From Rhodococcus sp. NBC_00297 (lineage in GTDB: Bacteria > Actinomycetota > Actinomycetes > Mycobacteriales > Mycobacteriaceae), in assembly GCF_036173065.1 (NCBI RefSeq), contig NZ_CP108041.1, forward strand, positions 3,351,001 through 3,415,000: a DNA stretch of 64,000 nt. The letters are read 5' to 3'. Positions 27,063-37,431 of the stretch are shown one piece after another (the first letter of the stretch is position 1; each line of letters begins with the position of its first letter). Position numbers and translations under genes: made by a program. The notes beneath the pieces were generated by a model that worked only from the letters and a program-made list of their open reading frames with translations, was not told the DNA's origin and made no database searches.

Positions 27063-28952
27063 CTAGCTGTCAGCAGTAACCCGAGCCGCCAGGAACGCTT
27101 CCGGATCGATCAGGTCAGCCTGCCCGACGATCGATCCCAGGTCGGCGATCCGCTCCACTCCGGTCAGCACCATCTCTTCCTCGACGGTCCCCTCGGCGTA
27201 GCCGTAATAGCAGGTGGACGTCGTATGGTTGTGGTCCTTGTCGATGCGGTTCGCCCGACCTTCGATCTGGCGGATGTCGATGGGTGTCCACCGTGGATCG
27301 TGGATCAGCGTCACCCGGGGCGCGAGGGTGGACGTCGTGCCTTCGGGCAGCAGCATCTCGTTGGTGTGCAGGTTGATGGCACTCGTGGTGGTGGACACGA
27401 TGACGGTGGCGTCACCCGTCTGGAAGCGCCGGATCTCGGCCTCCTGCTCCGGACTGCTCATGCTGCCGTCGACCACCGCAACAGCAAGTCCGCCCTCGCG
27501 CAAGTCCTCGGCGAGAGCGGCGACGGACTCGCGGTAGAACATCGACGCGAACACCTGGTTGCCGGCCTTGACCCACGTGCGGACTTGGTCGGCGGACGCG
27601 GGAATGCGGAGATACGAACACTTCTGGCGGAACCGCAGTGTCGCGGCCCGCACACTCGGATTCTTCTGCAGCACTCGTTTGCCGCCGGACACCTTCCACA
27701 TCGGCAGACCGACCTCCTTGCGATAGTCGACCCACGCGGAGTTGTAGAGCCGCTTCTGAGCGGCGGTCAGCTCCTGCCCGAGGGGTTCACGGGGCGTGGG
27801 CGGGGACGGTCGCGAGATCGACCACGGCACAGCACCTCCCGACAGCCACCCGTGCACGGCGGCGATATCGCGCTCGCGACGGGCAGCGTCTTCTGGCTCC
27901 CAGCGCCACGTGGCCAGCCCGGTCGACGCCTTGCCGGCCTTGATCGCGAAGCCGGACTTTTCGAGGAAGTTCGCCCACTTCACGGTGAGGGCGTAGCCGA
28001 GCTGATCGTCGTCGCCCACGATTTCGACGCCGTGGGACTGCTCGATCGCGCGCGCCATATAGGCGAAGTGCAGCGGCTGGTAACCGGGAGTCGCGGACAT
28101 CCAGACCACCGACCGCGCGGCTTCTTGGTAACGCCACACGATCTGCGACTGCTGCGATTCGATGTTCATCAGCGCATGGCACTCGTCGGCGATGACGACG
28201 TCGATATCGAAGCGCAGTTCGCCGAGCGTGATGGTTCGCTTGTTCTGTGTCCGTTTGCGTTTGCCCAGATCGGTGTCGGGTGGGACGGACAGCAGCTTCT
28301 TCGTCGACTGGTAGGTGACCAGGAGCCAGCGCTTACGGTCGGAGGGCTCGATGTCGGCTTCACTGTCCGCGATCGTCCGACGCCACCCCGGTAGTGCTCC
28401 CTTCGGTGCGACGACCAGGACGGTGCCGATCTCGGCAGCGGACATCTGCCGCACCGCCTCGCACACCGACAGGGTCTTGCCCAAGCCGGTGGAGTCCATC
28501 TGCGCGAAGTAGGGGAAGCCCTCGTCGAGGGCAGTGAGGTGCCGACGGACCGATTCGAGCTGGGTGTCGCGAGGGAGCAGGGAACGGGCATGCACGGTCT
28601 CCGGGCGCCAGGTCTCGTTGGCATCATCCTCGAGCCACCGCTGCAGGCTGTAGGGCATCGACTCGTACGGCTGCAGGTACTCGGGCAACTCGGTGCCGTA
28701 GTACGCGAACACTCGTGGGCCGGGGTACCAGCGCGCCCCCGCAGCGCTGGCTGCGGAGCGGTCCTCGAAGGGAACATCCAGCACCCACACACGCTCGCCG
28801 GCGTCGGGCACGCGCAGGTCGGGAGCTGCGGTCTTCTTCGCCGGTGCGCGGCGCTTGGTCGGCTTCTTCGCAGTTCCGGCGAACTTCCGGGCTGCGCTGC
28901 TCTGACCGGCCTTCACGGTGCGAGTCGTGGTGGAGCGTCTACGTGGTGGCAT
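27063..28952 (-). CDS. SNF2-like helicase with N-terminal DUF5710-type domain
   Basis: 629 residues from ATG 28952, preceded by GGAGAGG at nine bases. Order: a histone-H1-like Lys/Arg/Ala/Pro tail (1-45), a DUF5710-like module (RVWVLDVPFEDRSAASAAGARWYPGPRVFAYYG, about 55-90), a helicase motor with Walker A DSTGLGKT, Walker B IADECHAL and motif III SATPGY, then the second RecA lobe ending IRQIEGRANRID (motif VI). SNF2-type motors translocate on duplex DNA. This domain order and the deoxyribonucleotidase nearby are typical of phage or integrative elements. An inverted-repeat array lies 120-180 bases upstream. The exact role is unknown. Confidence 0.8.
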   Translation of the reverse strand: MPPRRRSTTTRTVKAGQSSAARKFAGTAKKPTKRRAPAKKTAAPDLRVPDAGERVWVLDVPFEDRSAASAAGARWYPGPRVFAYYGTELPEYLQPYESMPYSLQRWLEDDANETWRPETVHARSLLPRDTQLESVRRHLTALDEGFPYFAQMDSTGLGKTLSVCEAVRQMSAAEIGTVLVVAPKGALPGWRRTIADSEADIEPSDRKRWLLVTYQSTKKLLSVPPDTDLGKRKRTQNKRTITLGELRFDIDVVIADECHALMNIESQQSQIVWRYQEAARSVVWMSATPGYQPLHFAYMARAIEQSHGVEIVGDDDQLGYALTVKWANFLEKSGFAIKAGKASTGLATWRWEPEDAARRERDIAAVHGWLSGGAVPWSISRPSPPTPREPLGQELTAAQKRLYNSAWVDYRKEVGLPMWKVSGGKRVLQKNPSVRAATLRFRQKCSYLRIPASADQVRTWVKAGNQVFASMFYRESVAALAEDLREGGLAVAVVDGSMSSPEQEAEIRRFQTGDATVIVSTTTSAINLHTNEMLLPEGTTSTLAPRVTLIHDPRWTPIDIRQIEGRANRIDKDHNHTTSTCYYGYAEGTVEEEMVLTGVERIADLGSIVGQADLIDPEAFLAARVTADS

Positions 28953-29349
28953 CGGGAACATCCTCTCCGATCGCAACTGATGGTCACGACAAGGGTCGTC
29001 GGCGGGAGTGGGGTCCTGTGCCGTGGGAACCAGGCACTGCCGAGAGTGGCATCGACGTCCGACACCGTCGACAAGGTTGGATACGACCGCGCCATATCCA
29101 ACCTTGTGGCCATAAGGTTGGGTATGGCCCGATGCAGGGGCCGGTAACTCAGTCCCTGCGTTGCTCACCACGCCAGGGACGTGGTGGGCTCAGCGACTGG
29201 TTTCCCTGGTGTGACACAGCCAGTGCACAGAGTAATTAGTGAAATGTGTGAGTGAACAATCGAGGCCGCATCCGTGTCAGTGCGCACTGCTAGGTTGATG
29301 TTGCCTCCACTCGGACGGCAACCCCCTCATTGTTTCAACCGGGAGACGC
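28953..29349. promoter_or_regulatory. 397-base divergent region with repeat array
   Basis: Lies between the helicase (minus) and the deoxyribonucleotidase (plus). It holds an inverted repeat (29071-29107), a third direct copy of the same core (29114-29129) and a perfect palindrome CAGTGCGCACTG at 29278-29289, close to where the plus-strand promoter should be. No gene is evident; the stretch is less GC-rich than its surroundings. Confidence 0.6.
29071..29129. repeat. Three AAGGTTGGRTAYG elements, two inverted
   Basis: ACAAGGTTGGATA (29071-29083) and TATCCAACCTTGT (29095-29107) are perfect 13-base inverted arms around an 11-base spacer; AAGGTTGGGTATGG (from 29115) is a third copy in the first orientation. 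This looks like a repressor operator cluster or iterons. Confidence 0.75.
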
Positions 29350-29817
29350 ATGCCTGAAAAGAAGATTCTGTACGTCGATCTAGACAACACGCTGGTCGAC
29401 TTTCAATCCGGTATCAAGCGACTACACCCGTCCGAAATCGTCGGGCTCGAGGATGACCTGGACGAGGTTCCGCGCATCTTCTCGCTCATGGATCCGATCG
29501 ACGGCGCTTTGGACGCCTACAGGCTGCTCGCGGAGCATTTCGATACGTACATCTTGTCCACTGCCCCGTGGAAGAACGCCCAGGCGTGGCACGACAAGGT
29601 CAAGTGGGTGCAGTGGCACCTGGGCTACGAGTCGGGGTCGGTGGCCTACAAGCGCCTCATCCTCTCTCACCACAAGAATCTCAACCGGGGTGACTTTCTG
29701 GTGGACGATCGAGGTGCCAACGGTGCGAAGGAATTCGAGGGTGAGTTGATCCCCTTCGGTACCGGGAACTTCAAGACCTGGGCCCAGGTCACGAAATACC
29801 TGCTCCCGCTGGCGTGA
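29350..29817 (+). CDS. 5'(3')-deoxyribonucleotidase-like HAD phosphatase
   Basis: 155 residues. HAD motif I is YVDLDNTLVDF (nucleophile Asp at about residue 10), motif II is ILSTAPWKN and motif IV is FLVDDRGANGAKEF, which together match the NT5C family of small deoxyribonucleotidases. These dephosphorylate dNMPs and tune nucleotide pools; homologs are common in phages. ATG 29350 follows GGGAGA. The stop overlaps the GTG of the next gene (GTGA). Confidence 0.85.
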   Translation: MPEKKILYVDLDNTLVDFQSGIKRLHPSEIVGLEDDLDEVPRIFSLMDPIDGALDAYRLLAEHFDTYILSTAPWKNAQAWHDKVKWVQWHLGYESGSVAYKRLILSHHKNLNRGDFLVDDRGANGAKEFEGELIPFGTGNFKTWAQVTKYLLPLA

Positions 29818-30566
29818 CCGGCGAGGAAGGCCTGTCCGCCGAATTGTCCGCCACTGCGGAGCTTCTCAGCAGGACGGGCGACCTCGACGAGCCGAGCGGA
29901 CCGGCCCCCTGGCTGGTGAGGCAGGTCCTTGCATCGCAGCGCGATGACGAGCAGTTGGCCCACTGGACGTCGTCGACGGTGATCGACGACAACGTGCAGG
30001 CACCGGTGTTCGACGAGGCGACCTTCGCCTGGCTCCACAGAGGGCTGACCGATGTCTACGACTTCCCCATCGGCCATGCGGGACTGATGCACACGTACGG
30101 CTATCTGCTGTCGACAGTGGTCACTCCGTACGGACTGAAACGTCAGAGGTGGCTCACGAGCGACCTGGCCGTCGCCTTCGGCAAGGAGCCCACTCACCTT
30201 CAGCCGACGGCATCTGAGACCCCTCTGATGGAGCGCGTCGCATCCACGGTCCTGCCGGCGCTCAGCGATCCGGTCGGAACCACACGAGTCGTCCTCGCCT
30301 TCGACGAGGTGGTCGACACCACCAACGCGATGCGCACCGTCTTTGTGGCCGATCCTGGAAGCGGTTCCACCGCAGTCGTGTACGGACTGGTGACGAGCTC
30401 GAGGATCCAGATCGTCTCGACCTTCCCGGTCCAGCCCTTGGCGCAGGAGTGGGCGCGGACTCGACTGAGTGAGCCGACCCGGTACCGCTTCAACTACGCC
30501 CCACCCACAGCTTCACCGGGAAGCGCCTTCGACGGGGCGACGGAAGTGCTCGTGTCCCGCGTCTGA
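29814..30566 (+). CDS. Hypothetical protein coupled to the deoxyribonucleotidase
   Basis: 250 residues from GTG 29814. No signal peptide or membrane helix. The middle ([54 protein letters not shown]) and the C-terminal β-rich half ([44 protein letters not shown]) are not a family I recognise. Translation is coupled to the deoxyribonucleotidase, suggesting a shared function such as nucleotide or amino-acid salvage. A bidirectional hairpin overlaps its stop. Confidence 0.65.
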   Translation: MTGEEGLSAELSATAELLSRTGDLDEPSGPAPWLVRQVLASQRDDEQLAHWTSSTVIDDNVQAPVFDEATFAWLHRGLTDVYDFPIGHAGLMHTYGYLLSTVVTPYGLKRQRWLTSDLAVAFGKEPTHLQPTASETPLMERVASTVLPALSDPVGTTRVVLAFDEVVDTTNAMRTVFVADPGSGSTAVVYGLVTSSRIQIVSTFPVQPLAQEWARTRLSEPTRYRFNYAPPTASPGSAFDGATEVLVSRV

Positions 30567-30580
30567 CGTTGTTGCGTCAG
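30563..30580. terminator. Bidirectional hairpin between convergent genes
   Basis: CTGACG and CGTCAG form a 6-bp stem around a TTGTTG loop and contain the stop codons of both convergent genes. Confidence 0.5.
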
Positions 30581-32202
30581 CCGACCTCGACGACCTCCAA
30601 CGCACCGTCTGCATGCGACCCGCGCAGCCGCTTCTTGTCGAACTTGCCGACACTCGTCTTCGGCACCTCGTCGATGAAGGTCCAGCGTTCCGGCAACTGC
30701 CAGTGCGCAACTCGGCCGTCGAGGAAGTCGCGGAGCTCCTCCGCGGTCACGGTCTGACCCTCGCGCACGACGACGGCGACGAGTGGTCGCTCGTCCCACT
30801 TCTCATCGGGCACACCGATGACCGCGGCCTCGCGCACAGCGGAATGCTCCATGACGTGGTTCTCGAGCTCGACGGACGAGATCCATTCCCCACCGGACTT
30901 GATGATGTCCTTCGACCGGTCCGTCAGCGTCAGGTATCCGCCCTCGGAGATGGTGCCGACATCGCCGGTCCGCAGCCACCCGTCGTCGAACTTGTCGGAC
31001 GCGTCGCTGCGGTAGTAGCTGCCCGTGATCCACGGCCCGCGCACCTCGAGTTCGCCGACGTGCGTGCCGTCCCACGGCAAGACGGTGCCCGAATCGTCGA
31101 CCAGGCGAGCACGGACAGCGGACACGAAACGTCCCTGAGTGCAACGCAAGTCGAACTCGTCTTCCGGAGATAGTCCGACGTCGGGGCGCCCGGACGTGCC
31201 GAGCGGCGACGTCTCCGTCATGCCCCACGCCTGGGAGATGGGAACGCCGTACTTCTCGTGGAACGCCCGCATCAGGCTCGGCGGGCACGCGCTGCCGCCC
31301 ACGGTGACGTCACGCAGGCTCGACAGGTCAGCCGGGTGGTCCTCGAGGTGGGCGAGCAGTGCCTGCCAGATGGTGGGGACGGCGGCGGCCGCCGTGGGTC
31401 GCAGCGTCGTCATCATCTCTGCGAGCGGCGCCGGCTGCAGGAAGCGGTCCGGCATGATGAGCGACGCCCCCACCATCAGCGCGGCGTACGGCAGTCCCCA
31501 GGACATGGCGTGGAACATCGGCACGATGGCGAGCACGGTGTCCGACTGCGCGAGCGCCATGGCATCGGTCATGCAGACCTGCATCGAGTGCAGCCAAATC
31601 GATCGGTGCGAGTAGACGACGCCTTTCGGGTCACCGGTGGTGCCCGAGGTGTAACACATTGCTGCAGCGGATCGTTCGTCGAGCTCGGGCCAGTCGTACT
31701 CGTCGGGGTGGCCTGCGAGCACGTCCTCGTAGCCCAGCACCTCGATGCCCTCGGGTGCCTGTACCTGTGATGGGTCGGCGCCCACGACGATGAGATGGCG
31801 GACTGTCGACATGGTGGGCAGCAACGGCGTCAGCAGGGGGAGCAGGCTGGCGTCGGCGATGATGACGCTGTCCTCGGCGTGCGCGACGATGTAGGTGAGC
31901 TGCTCGGGGAACAGGCGAATGTTCAGCGTGTGCAGCACGGCACCCATGGCCGGCACGGCCATGTAGGCCTCCATGTGCTGCGAGTTGTTCCACATGAAGG
32001 TGGCGACGCGCTGGTCCCCGTCGATCCCGAGCGCTCGAAGACCGTGGGCGAGTCTGGCGGCGCGTCGACCGAGCTCGGCGAAGGTGATGTTCGACGGCCC
32101 CGCCTCGCTCCACGTGGTGATCGTCGCCGATGCGTGCATCGACGTGCCGTATCGAACGAGCTGGCCGATGGACAACGGGGTGTCCTGCATGGTGCTCTTC
32201 AT
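30577..32202 (-). CDS. Medium/long-chain acyl-CoA synthetase (AMP-forming)
   Basis: 541 residues with ANL-family motifs: A3 [22 protein letters not shown]5 [14 protein letters not shown]7/A8 [35 protein letters not shown] and the catalytic Lys in [12 protein letters not shown] near the end. It activates a fatty acid to its CoA thioester through an acyl-adenylate. The sequence is closest in feel to AlkK/medium-chain fatty-acid CoA ligases. The thioesterase gene lies 87 bases upstream on the same strand. ATG 32202 is followed by ATG 32190, both possible. Confidence 0.92.
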   Translation of the reverse strand: MKSTMQDTPLSIGQLVRYGTSMHASATITTWSEAGPSNITFAELGRRAARLAHGLRALGIDGDQRVATFMWNNSQHMEAYMAVPAMGAVLHTLNIRLFPEQLTYIVAHAEDSVIIADASLLPLLTPLLPTMSTVRHLIVVGADPSQVQAPEGIEVLGYEDVLAGHPDEYDWPELDERSAAAMCYTSGTTGDPKGVVYSHRSIWLHSMQVCMTDAMALAQSDTVLAIVPMFHAMSWGLPYAALMVGASLIMPDRFLQPAPLAEMMTTLRPTAAAAVPTIWQALLAHLEDHPADLSSLRDVTVGGSACPPSLMRAFHEKYGVPISQAWGMTETSPLGTSGRPDVGLSPEDEFDLRCTQGRFVSAVRARLVDDSGTVLPWDGTHVGELEVRGPWITGSYYRSDASDKFDDGWLRTGDVGTISEGGYLTLTDRSKDIIKSGGEWISSVELENHVMEHSAVREAAVIGVPDEKWDERPLVAVVVREGQTVTAEELRDFLDGRVAHWQLPERWTFIDEVPKTSVGKFDKKRLRGSHADGALEVVEVG

Positions 32203-32289
32203 GACTCTCCTGCCGGTCGATCCGCGAGGCGCACGACCTACGTGCCCTGTGTCACATTGTGCACACTGCGGCTCGGCAGGGACCCGATA

Positions 32290-33096
32290 TCAGTCCTTGT
32301 AGTAGACGACCTGGTGTCCGGTGGCGAGGAGAGTGCCGCTGGTGCTCCACAGCTCGGCGGTCTGGTCGAAGTAGCCCTGATGGAATCGTCGTGCGTGCGC
32401 GGTCCCGAGGACGTACCCGTCGGACTGAGCCGCCAGATCCTCCGCCGTCGCGAAGTAGTGCACGGTGAGCGAGATGGTTCCGGCGGCGACGTACTTCCCG
32501 CGCCGCTGGAAGACCCGCGGGTAGAAGATGTCGCTCATCGACGTCAGGGACGCGAAGTCCATCGGACGCGGGGGAGAGTCCCGGACCCACAGCTTCGCAA
32601 CGGAATCGGCGGACTCCGTCTCGGTCAATGCACCGGCGGTGAACCGCATCTCGTAGTTGTTCGCCCAGGCGATGAACTCGGGGAAGTCGACCGTGTCGAC
32701 GTCCGCGGGGTCGGGCATCGCGGGCGGCGACGACTCGAGGGCGTCCCAGGTGGTGCGGCGCGTACCGAAGACCGCGGTCGCGGTGGTGGCGACCGTGCCG
32801 TCCTGGCTCAGCTCCAGGTACCAGTGCTGGTTGCTGCGATTCGTCCGCACGGCGCGAGTGGAGATCTCGAACTCGCCCTCGGCGATGGGCCCCGCGAAGT
32901 TCACGGTCAGCGTCACCGGGTCGCCCAGTCGATCGGGATGAAGCTCGACGGCCCGGACCAGCGTCGCGGCGGTGAGCCCGCCGAAGGGGCCGACCATGTT
33001 GTTGTACGGCGCGGAGGTCCGGCCGCGGTAGCGACCGTCGCCCAGAGGCTCGAGGGTGAGGCCGTCGTCGAAGGCGTGCGATCCGGGGTAAGTCAT
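32290..33096 (-). CDS. Acyl-CoA thioesterase (TesB-like double hot-dog)
   Basis: 268 residues from ATG 33096 (MTYPGSHAFDD). NMVGPFGGLTAATLVRAVELHPDRLGDPVTLTVNFAGPIAEGEFEI in the first half and MSDIFYPRVF…GTISLTVHYFATAEDLAA in the second match double hot-dog acyl-CoA thioesterases of actinomycetes. It would hydrolyse acyl-CoA, balancing the ligase encoded next on the same strand. A 34-codon N-terminal extension is open but lacks support. It is divergent from the sugar-importer operon, so operator 33184-33197 lies 88 bases upstream of its start. Confidence 0.8.
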   Translation of the reverse strand: MTYPGSHAFDDGLTLEPLGDGRYRGRTSAPYNNMVGPFGGLTAATLVRAVELHPDRLGDPVTLTVNFAGPIAEGEFEISTRAVRTNRSNQHWYLELSQDGTVATTATAVFGTRRTTWDALESSPPAMPDPADVDTVDFPEFIAWANNYEMRFTAGALTETESADSVAKLWVRDSPPRPMDFASLTSMSDIFYPRVFQRRGKYVAAGTISLTVHYFATAEDLAAQSDGYVLGTAHARRFHQGYFDQTAELWSTSGTLLATGHQVVYYKD

Positions 33097-33183
33097 GAGT
33101 CGTCCTGATTCGGTAGTTGTATGCACCGAAGCATAACGGTGGTCTGAGCGGGGTCGTGACACCGCGGGTCGACTGGCGGATTC

Positions 33184-33197
33184 TGTTAGCGCTAACA
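33184..33197. promoter_or_regulatory. LacI-type operator O1 of the sugar importer
   Basis: TGTTAGCGCTAACA is a perfect 14-base palindrome with the central CG pair typical of LacI-family sites. It lies 158 bases before the importer operon. Confidence 0.85.
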
Positions 33198-33225
33198 CGT
33201 CGCAAAGTGCAGTTCGGAGGACCCG

Positions 33226-33252
33226 TTGACATCTCTGATGTTATCGCTCACA
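33226..33252 (+). promoter_or_regulatory. Candidate -35 element and operator O2
   Basis: TTGACA (33226-33231) is a consensus -35 hexamer; overlapping the following spacer, TGTTATCGCTCACA (33239-33252) matches operator O1 at 12 of 14 bases. O1 and O2 are 55 bases apart centre to centre, about five helical turns, which allows looping. The -10 hexamer is not clear. Confidence 0.65.
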
Positions 33253-33354
33253 CTCGCTGGGCGGTGTGATTCACACCACTCGACAGCAGCATGATCCGCA
33301 GCACGGCGAATCGAATGCCGTCCCTGCCGACCAGCCACCACCCGAGGAGACACG

Positions 33355-34491
33355 ATGAAGTTCCGACACCTACCGGTGGCTGCGGCCGCGGTGGCGATAG
33401 CGATCACGGTGACCGCGTGCGGGTCCAGCACGAAGACTGCCGACGTCGCCCCCTCGGCGGGAGGCGACACGGCCGGCGCTCTGATCGGCGTCACGATGCC
33501 GACGAAGTCGTCCGCCCGGTGGATCGCCGACGGCGACAACCTGAAGAGCGCGCTGGAGTCGAAGGGCTACAAGGTCGATCTGCAGTACGCGGAGAACGAC
33601 ATCCCCACCCAGGTCAACCAGATCGAGAACCAGATCACCCAGGGCGCGAAGCTGCTGATCGTCGCCTCCGTGGACGGCACCGCCATCACCACGCAGCTGC
33701 AGGAAGCCAAGGACAACGGCATCGGCGTCATCGCGTACGACCGCCTGATCCGCAACTCGCCGAACGTCGACTACTACGCCACCTTCGACAACTACAAGGT
33801 CGGCGTCGACCAGGCCACCTCGCTGCTGGTCGGCCTGGGCTTGAAGAACGAGGACGGCACCGACAAGGCCGATGCCCCCGCCGGCCCGTTCAACATCGAG
33901 GTCTTCGCCGGTTCGCCCGACGACAACAACGCCACCTTCTTCTTCGACGGTGCCATGGAGACCCTGAAGCCGTACCTGGACAAGGGAACCCTGAAGATCG
34001 GCAGCGGCGAGTCCGACTTCGAGACGGCCGCAACCCTTCGGTGGGACCCGGCGACCGCTCAGAAGCGCATGGAAGACCTGCTGACCAAGACGTACTCGTC
34101 GGGCCAGAAGGTGCAGGGCGTGCTGTCCCCGTACGACGGCCTGTCGATCGGAATCCTGTCCGCGCTGAAGAGCAACGGCTACGGAACCGCCGGACAGCCG
34201 TACCCGATCGTCACCGGCCAGGACGCCGAGGTTCCGTCGGTCAAGTCGATCATCGCCGGTGAGCAGTACGCCACCATCTACAAGGACACCCGCGAATTGG
34301 CGGCGGTCACCATCCAGATGGCACAGGCAGTTCTCGAGGGCCAGACCCCCGAGACCAACAACACGACCGATTACGACAACGGTGAGAAGGTCGTTCCCGC
34401 CTACCTGCTGCAGCCCGAGATCGTCTACAAGGACAACTACGAGAAGCTCCTCGTCGACGGCGGCTACTACACCGAGGATCAATTGAAGTGA
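33355..34491 (+). CDS. chvE: Multiple-sugar ABC transporter substrate-binding lipoprotein (ChvE type)
   Basis: 378 residues. Lipobox VTACGSS (Cys22) then the ChvE/XylF-like binding fold: [73 protein letters not shown], and a C terminus [14 protein letters not shown]. This group binds arabinose, xylose, galactose or glucose for import. It heads a three-gene operon with a dual ATPase and a permease. Two LacI-type operators lie upstream and the regulator is downstream. The gene symbol reflects family, not proven substrate. Confidence 0.9.
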   Translation: MKFRHLPVAAAAVAIAITVTACGSSTKTADVAPSAGGDTAGALIGVTMPTKSSARWIADGDNLKSALESKGYKVDLQYAENDIPTQVNQIENQITQGAKLLIVASVDGTAITTQLQEAKDNGIGVIAYDRLIRNSPNVDYYATFDNYKVGVDQATSLLVGLGLKNEDGTDKADAPAGPFNIEVFAGSPDDNNATFFFDGAMETLKPYLDKGTLKIGSGESDFETAATLRWDPATAQKRMEDLLTKTYSSGQKVQGVLSPYDGLSIGILSALKSNGYGTAGQPYPIVTGQDAEVPSVKSIIAGEQYATIYKDTRELAAVTIQMAQAVLEGQTPETNNTTDYDNGEKVVPAYLLQPEIVYKDNYEKLLVDGGYYTEDQLK

Positions 34492-36038
34492 GTTCGGCGA
34501 TGACGAGTCAGATCTTGGAAATGCGCGGGATCACCAAGACGTTCCCGGGCGTGAAAGCACTGCAGGATGTCACCTTGACGGTGGAGCGCGGCGAAATACA
34601 CGCGATCTGCGGCGAGAACGGCGCGGGAAAGTCCACGCTCATGAAGGTTCTGTCGGGTGTGTATCCCCATGACACATTCGACGGCGACATCGTGTTCGAC
34701 GGTCAGGCCTGCGAGTTCTCCGACATCCGGAGCAGCGAAGCCAAGGGCATCGTCATCATCCACCAGGAACTCGCGCTCAGTCCGTATCTGTCGATCGCCG
34801 AGAACATCTTCCTCGGCAACGAGCGGTCCAAGCGTGGGTTCATCGACTGGAACCGCACCAACTCCGAGGCCGCAGCCCTACTGAACCGTGTAGGGCTGCG
34901 GGAGAACCCGGTCACCGTCGTCAACGACCTCGGTGTCGGAAAGCAGCAACTCGTGGAGATCGCGAAGGCACTGTCCAAGGACGTGACGCTGCTGATTCTC
35001 GACGAACCGACCGCAGCACTGAACGATTCGGATTCCACCCACCTCCTCGAATTGCTGCGCGGTCTGCGGGACGAGGGCATCACGTGCGTGATCATCTCGC
35101 ACAAGCTCAACGAGATCGCGGCCATCGCCGACCGGACCACGATCATCCGGGACGGTCGGACCATCGAGACGCTGGACATGCGCAACCCGGATGTCACCGA
35201 GGATCGCATCATCTCGCTCATGGTCGGCCGCGATCTCGAGCACCGCTTCCCGCCGCACGAATCCACGGTGGGAGAGGAGGTGCTGCGGATCGAGGACTGG
35301 ACCGTGCACAGCCCCACCCAGCACGGTCGGACCGTCGTGGACAAGGCGAATCTGACGCTCCGTCGCGGGGAGATCGTCGGTCTAGCCGGGCTGATGGGTG
35401 CCGGCCGCACGGAACTGGCCATGAGCGTCTTCGGGCGCAGCTACGGCACGGACATTTCCGGACGGTTGTACAAGTACGGCAAAGAGATTCACGTCAAGTC
35501 CGTCAACGACGCGATCGAGCACGGACTCGCGTACGCGACCGAAGATCGCAAGCGTTACGGCCTCAATCTGATCGACGACATCAAGCGCAACATCTCCACC
35601 GCGGCCCTGGACAAGTTGGTCGCACACGGATTCGTCGACGACAACCACGAGTACGAGGTTGCCGAGGGTTTCCGCAAGAGCATGAACATCAAGGCCCCCA
35701 ACGTGGACGCCGTCGTCGGCAAGCTGTCCGGTGGCAACCAACAGAAGGTCGTGTTGAGCAAGTGGATCTTCAGCGATCCGGACGTGCTCATCCTCGACGA
35801 GCCGACGCGAGGGATCGACGTCGGCGCCAAGTTCGAAATCTATTCGATCATCAACAGCCTCGCCGATGCAGGAAAGGCCGTTCTCGTGATCTCGTCCGAG
35901 CTGCCCGAACTGTTGGGGCTGTGCGATCGGATCTACGCGCTGTCCGCAGGCCGCATCACCGGTGAGGTGACTCGGGAGGACGCGACGCAGGAATCTCTCA
36001 TGCATCTCATGACCCGTGGAACAGGAGTACTTCGATGA
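34488..36038 (+). CDS. mmsA: Sugar ABC transporter ATPase with two nucleotide-binding domains
   Basis: 516 residues with two fused ABC modules, the pattern of sugar importers (GguA/XylG/AraG). Module 1 has Walker [10 protein letters not shown], signature-like [14 protein letters not shown] and Walker B LLILDEP. Module 2 has a degenerate Walker [11 protein letters not shown] (Lys replaced by Arg), a good signature [14 protein letters not shown] and Walker [16 protein letters not shown]; the degeneracy is normal for the family. GTG 34488 overlaps the binding-protein stop; ATG 34500 is an alternative four codons in. Confidence 0.93.
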   Translation: MSSAMTSQILEMRGITKTFPGVKALQDVTLTVERGEIHAICGENGAGKSTLMKVLSGVYPHDTFDGDIVFDGQACEFSDIRSSEAKGIVIIHQELALSPYLSIAENIFLGNERSKRGFIDWNRTNSEAAALLNRVGLRENPVTVVNDLGVGKQQLVEIAKALSKDVTLLILDEPTAALNDSDSTHLLELLRGLRDEGITCVIISHKLNEIAAIADRTTIIRDGRTIETLDMRNPDVTEDRIISLMVGRDLEHRFPPHESTVGEEVLRIEDWTVHSPTQHGRTVVDKANLTLRRGEIVGLAGLMGAGRTELAMSVFGRSYGTDISGRLYKYGKEIHVKSVNDAIEHGLAYATEDRKRYGLNLIDDIKRNISTAALDKLVAHGFVDDNHEYEVAEGFRKSMNIKAPNVDAVVGKLSGGNQQKVVLSKWIFSDPDVLILDEPTRGIDVGAKFEIYSIINSLADAGKAVLVISSELPELLGLCDRIYALSAGRITGEVTREDATQESLMHLMTRGTGVLR

Positions 36039-37369
36039 ATCAGCTGTCGACCGTCCGGGGGCTGCTCACGCGAAACCTCCGCCAGAGCGGAATCTTCATC
36101 GCGTTCGCGTTGATCATCCTGCTCTTCACCGCGCTCACCGGTGGCCAACTCCTGGTGCCGCAGAACATCAGCAACATGGTGGTGCAGAACTCCTACATCC
36201 TGATCCTGGCCATCGGCATGGTCGTGATCATCATCGCCGGCCACATCGACCTGTCCGTGGGATCGGTGGTCGCGGCCACCGGCGCCATCGCGGGTGTCCT
36301 CATGGTTCAACAGAACGTGCCATGGCCGCTGGCAGTGCTGATCACGCTGGTCGTGGGCGGACTGATCGGAGCGTGGCAGGGCTACTGGGTCGCGTACTTC
36401 GGCATCCCCGCGTTCATCGTCACGCTGGCCGGCATGCTCGTCTTCCGCGCCGTCACCCTCATCGTGCTGGGCAACCAGGGCATCGGGCCGTTCCCCGGAC
36501 CGGTGCGGACACTGTCCAACGGCTTCCTCCCCGGATTCCTCGGCAACGTCGGCCTCGGACCCCTGGGCGGAGCCGACATCTTCACGCTGCTGGTCGCCAT
36601 CGCTGCCATCGTCGGAATCGTGCTCAGCCAGTGGCGGACCCGCATGGGCCGGCAGAAGTACGGTCAGGTCGTCGATGCGTTGCCGCTGTTCATCGCCAAG
36701 CTCACCTTCGCCGGACTTCTCGTGCTCGCCATTGCTGTTCAGCTGGCGCGCTTCAAGAACTTGCCGTACGTCTTGATCCTCCTCGCCGTGCTCGTCATGG
36801 GGTACTCCACGCTGGCCGGTCGAACGGTATTCGGTCGCCACGTCTACGCCATCGGCGGCAACATCCACGCCGCATCGCTGTCGGGCATCAAGGTCAAGCC
36901 GGTCACGTTCTGGCTCTTCGTCAACATGGGTGTGCTGTCGGCCCTGGCGGGAATCATCTTCGCCGGGCGACTCAACCAGGCCGGTCCCACTGCGGGTAAC
37001 GGATTCGAGCTCGACGCCATCGCGGCCGCCTTCATCGGTGGTGCAGCGGTGCAGGGCGGTGTCGGTCGCATCGTCGGCGCTCTGACCGGCGGACTGATCA
37101 TCGCCGTCATCAACAGCGGAATGTCCCTCATCGGATCACCCAGCGAGCGAGTCCAGTTGGTCAAGGGCCTCGTCCTTCTCGCGGCCGTCGCCTTCGACAT
37201 CTGGACGAAGCGTCGAGCCGCCAGCGGACGCGGAGGTGGACCCGACAAGGCCGAGAAACCGGCACCGTCCACTTACATGGGTCTCCCGGTTCCGGCCGAG
37301 ATGCTGGGCGGCACCACCCCGTCCGCACCCGGCCCGGCCGTCACCGTGCCACCCTCCACGCCCAACTAA
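36035..37369 (+). CDS. mmsB: Sugar ABC transporter permease (GguB/MmsB type)
   Basis: 444 residues, about ten to twelve membrane helices. [27 protein letters not shown] is the hallmark of BPD_transp_2 sugar permeases, followed by [19 protein letters not shown] and [36 protein letters not shown]. The extra length compared with RbsC and the pro-rich cytoplasmic tail (about 395-444) are typical of the MmsB branch. It overlaps the ATPase gene by four bases and probably acts as a homodimer. Confidence 0.93.
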   Translation: MNQLSTVRGLLTRNLRQSGIFIAFALIILLFTALTGGQLLVPQNISNMVVQNSYILILAIGMVVIIIAGHIDLSVGSVVAATGAIAGVLMVQQNVPWPLAVLITLVVGGLIGAWQGYWVAYFGIPAFIVTLAGMLVFRAVTLIVLGNQGIGPFPGPVRTLSNGFLPGFLGNVGLGPLGGADIFTLLVAIAAIVGIVLSQWRTRMGRQKYGQVVDALPLFIAKLTFAGLLVLAIAVQLARFKNLPYVLILLAVLVMGYSTLAGRTVFGRHVYAIGGNIHAASLSGIKVKPVTFWLFVNMGVLSALAGIIFAGRLNQAGPTAGNGFELDAIAAAFIGGAAVQGGVGRIVGALTGGLIIAVINSGMSLIGSPSERVQLVKGLVLLAAVAFDIWTKRRAASGRGGGPDKAEKPAPSTYMGLPVPAEMLGGTTPSAPGPAVTVPPSTPN

Positions 37370-37431
37370 ATAGGCATGAAGCGCTCGGGCGTGCTGAGAT
37401 CAGGTACGACCATCGAGCGAACGGGGGGACG

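Noticed and set aside
33370-34482. A 370-codon frame opposite the sugar-binding protein
   Set aside because: Antisense shadow; Val/Leu/Gly/Asp-rich with no domain.
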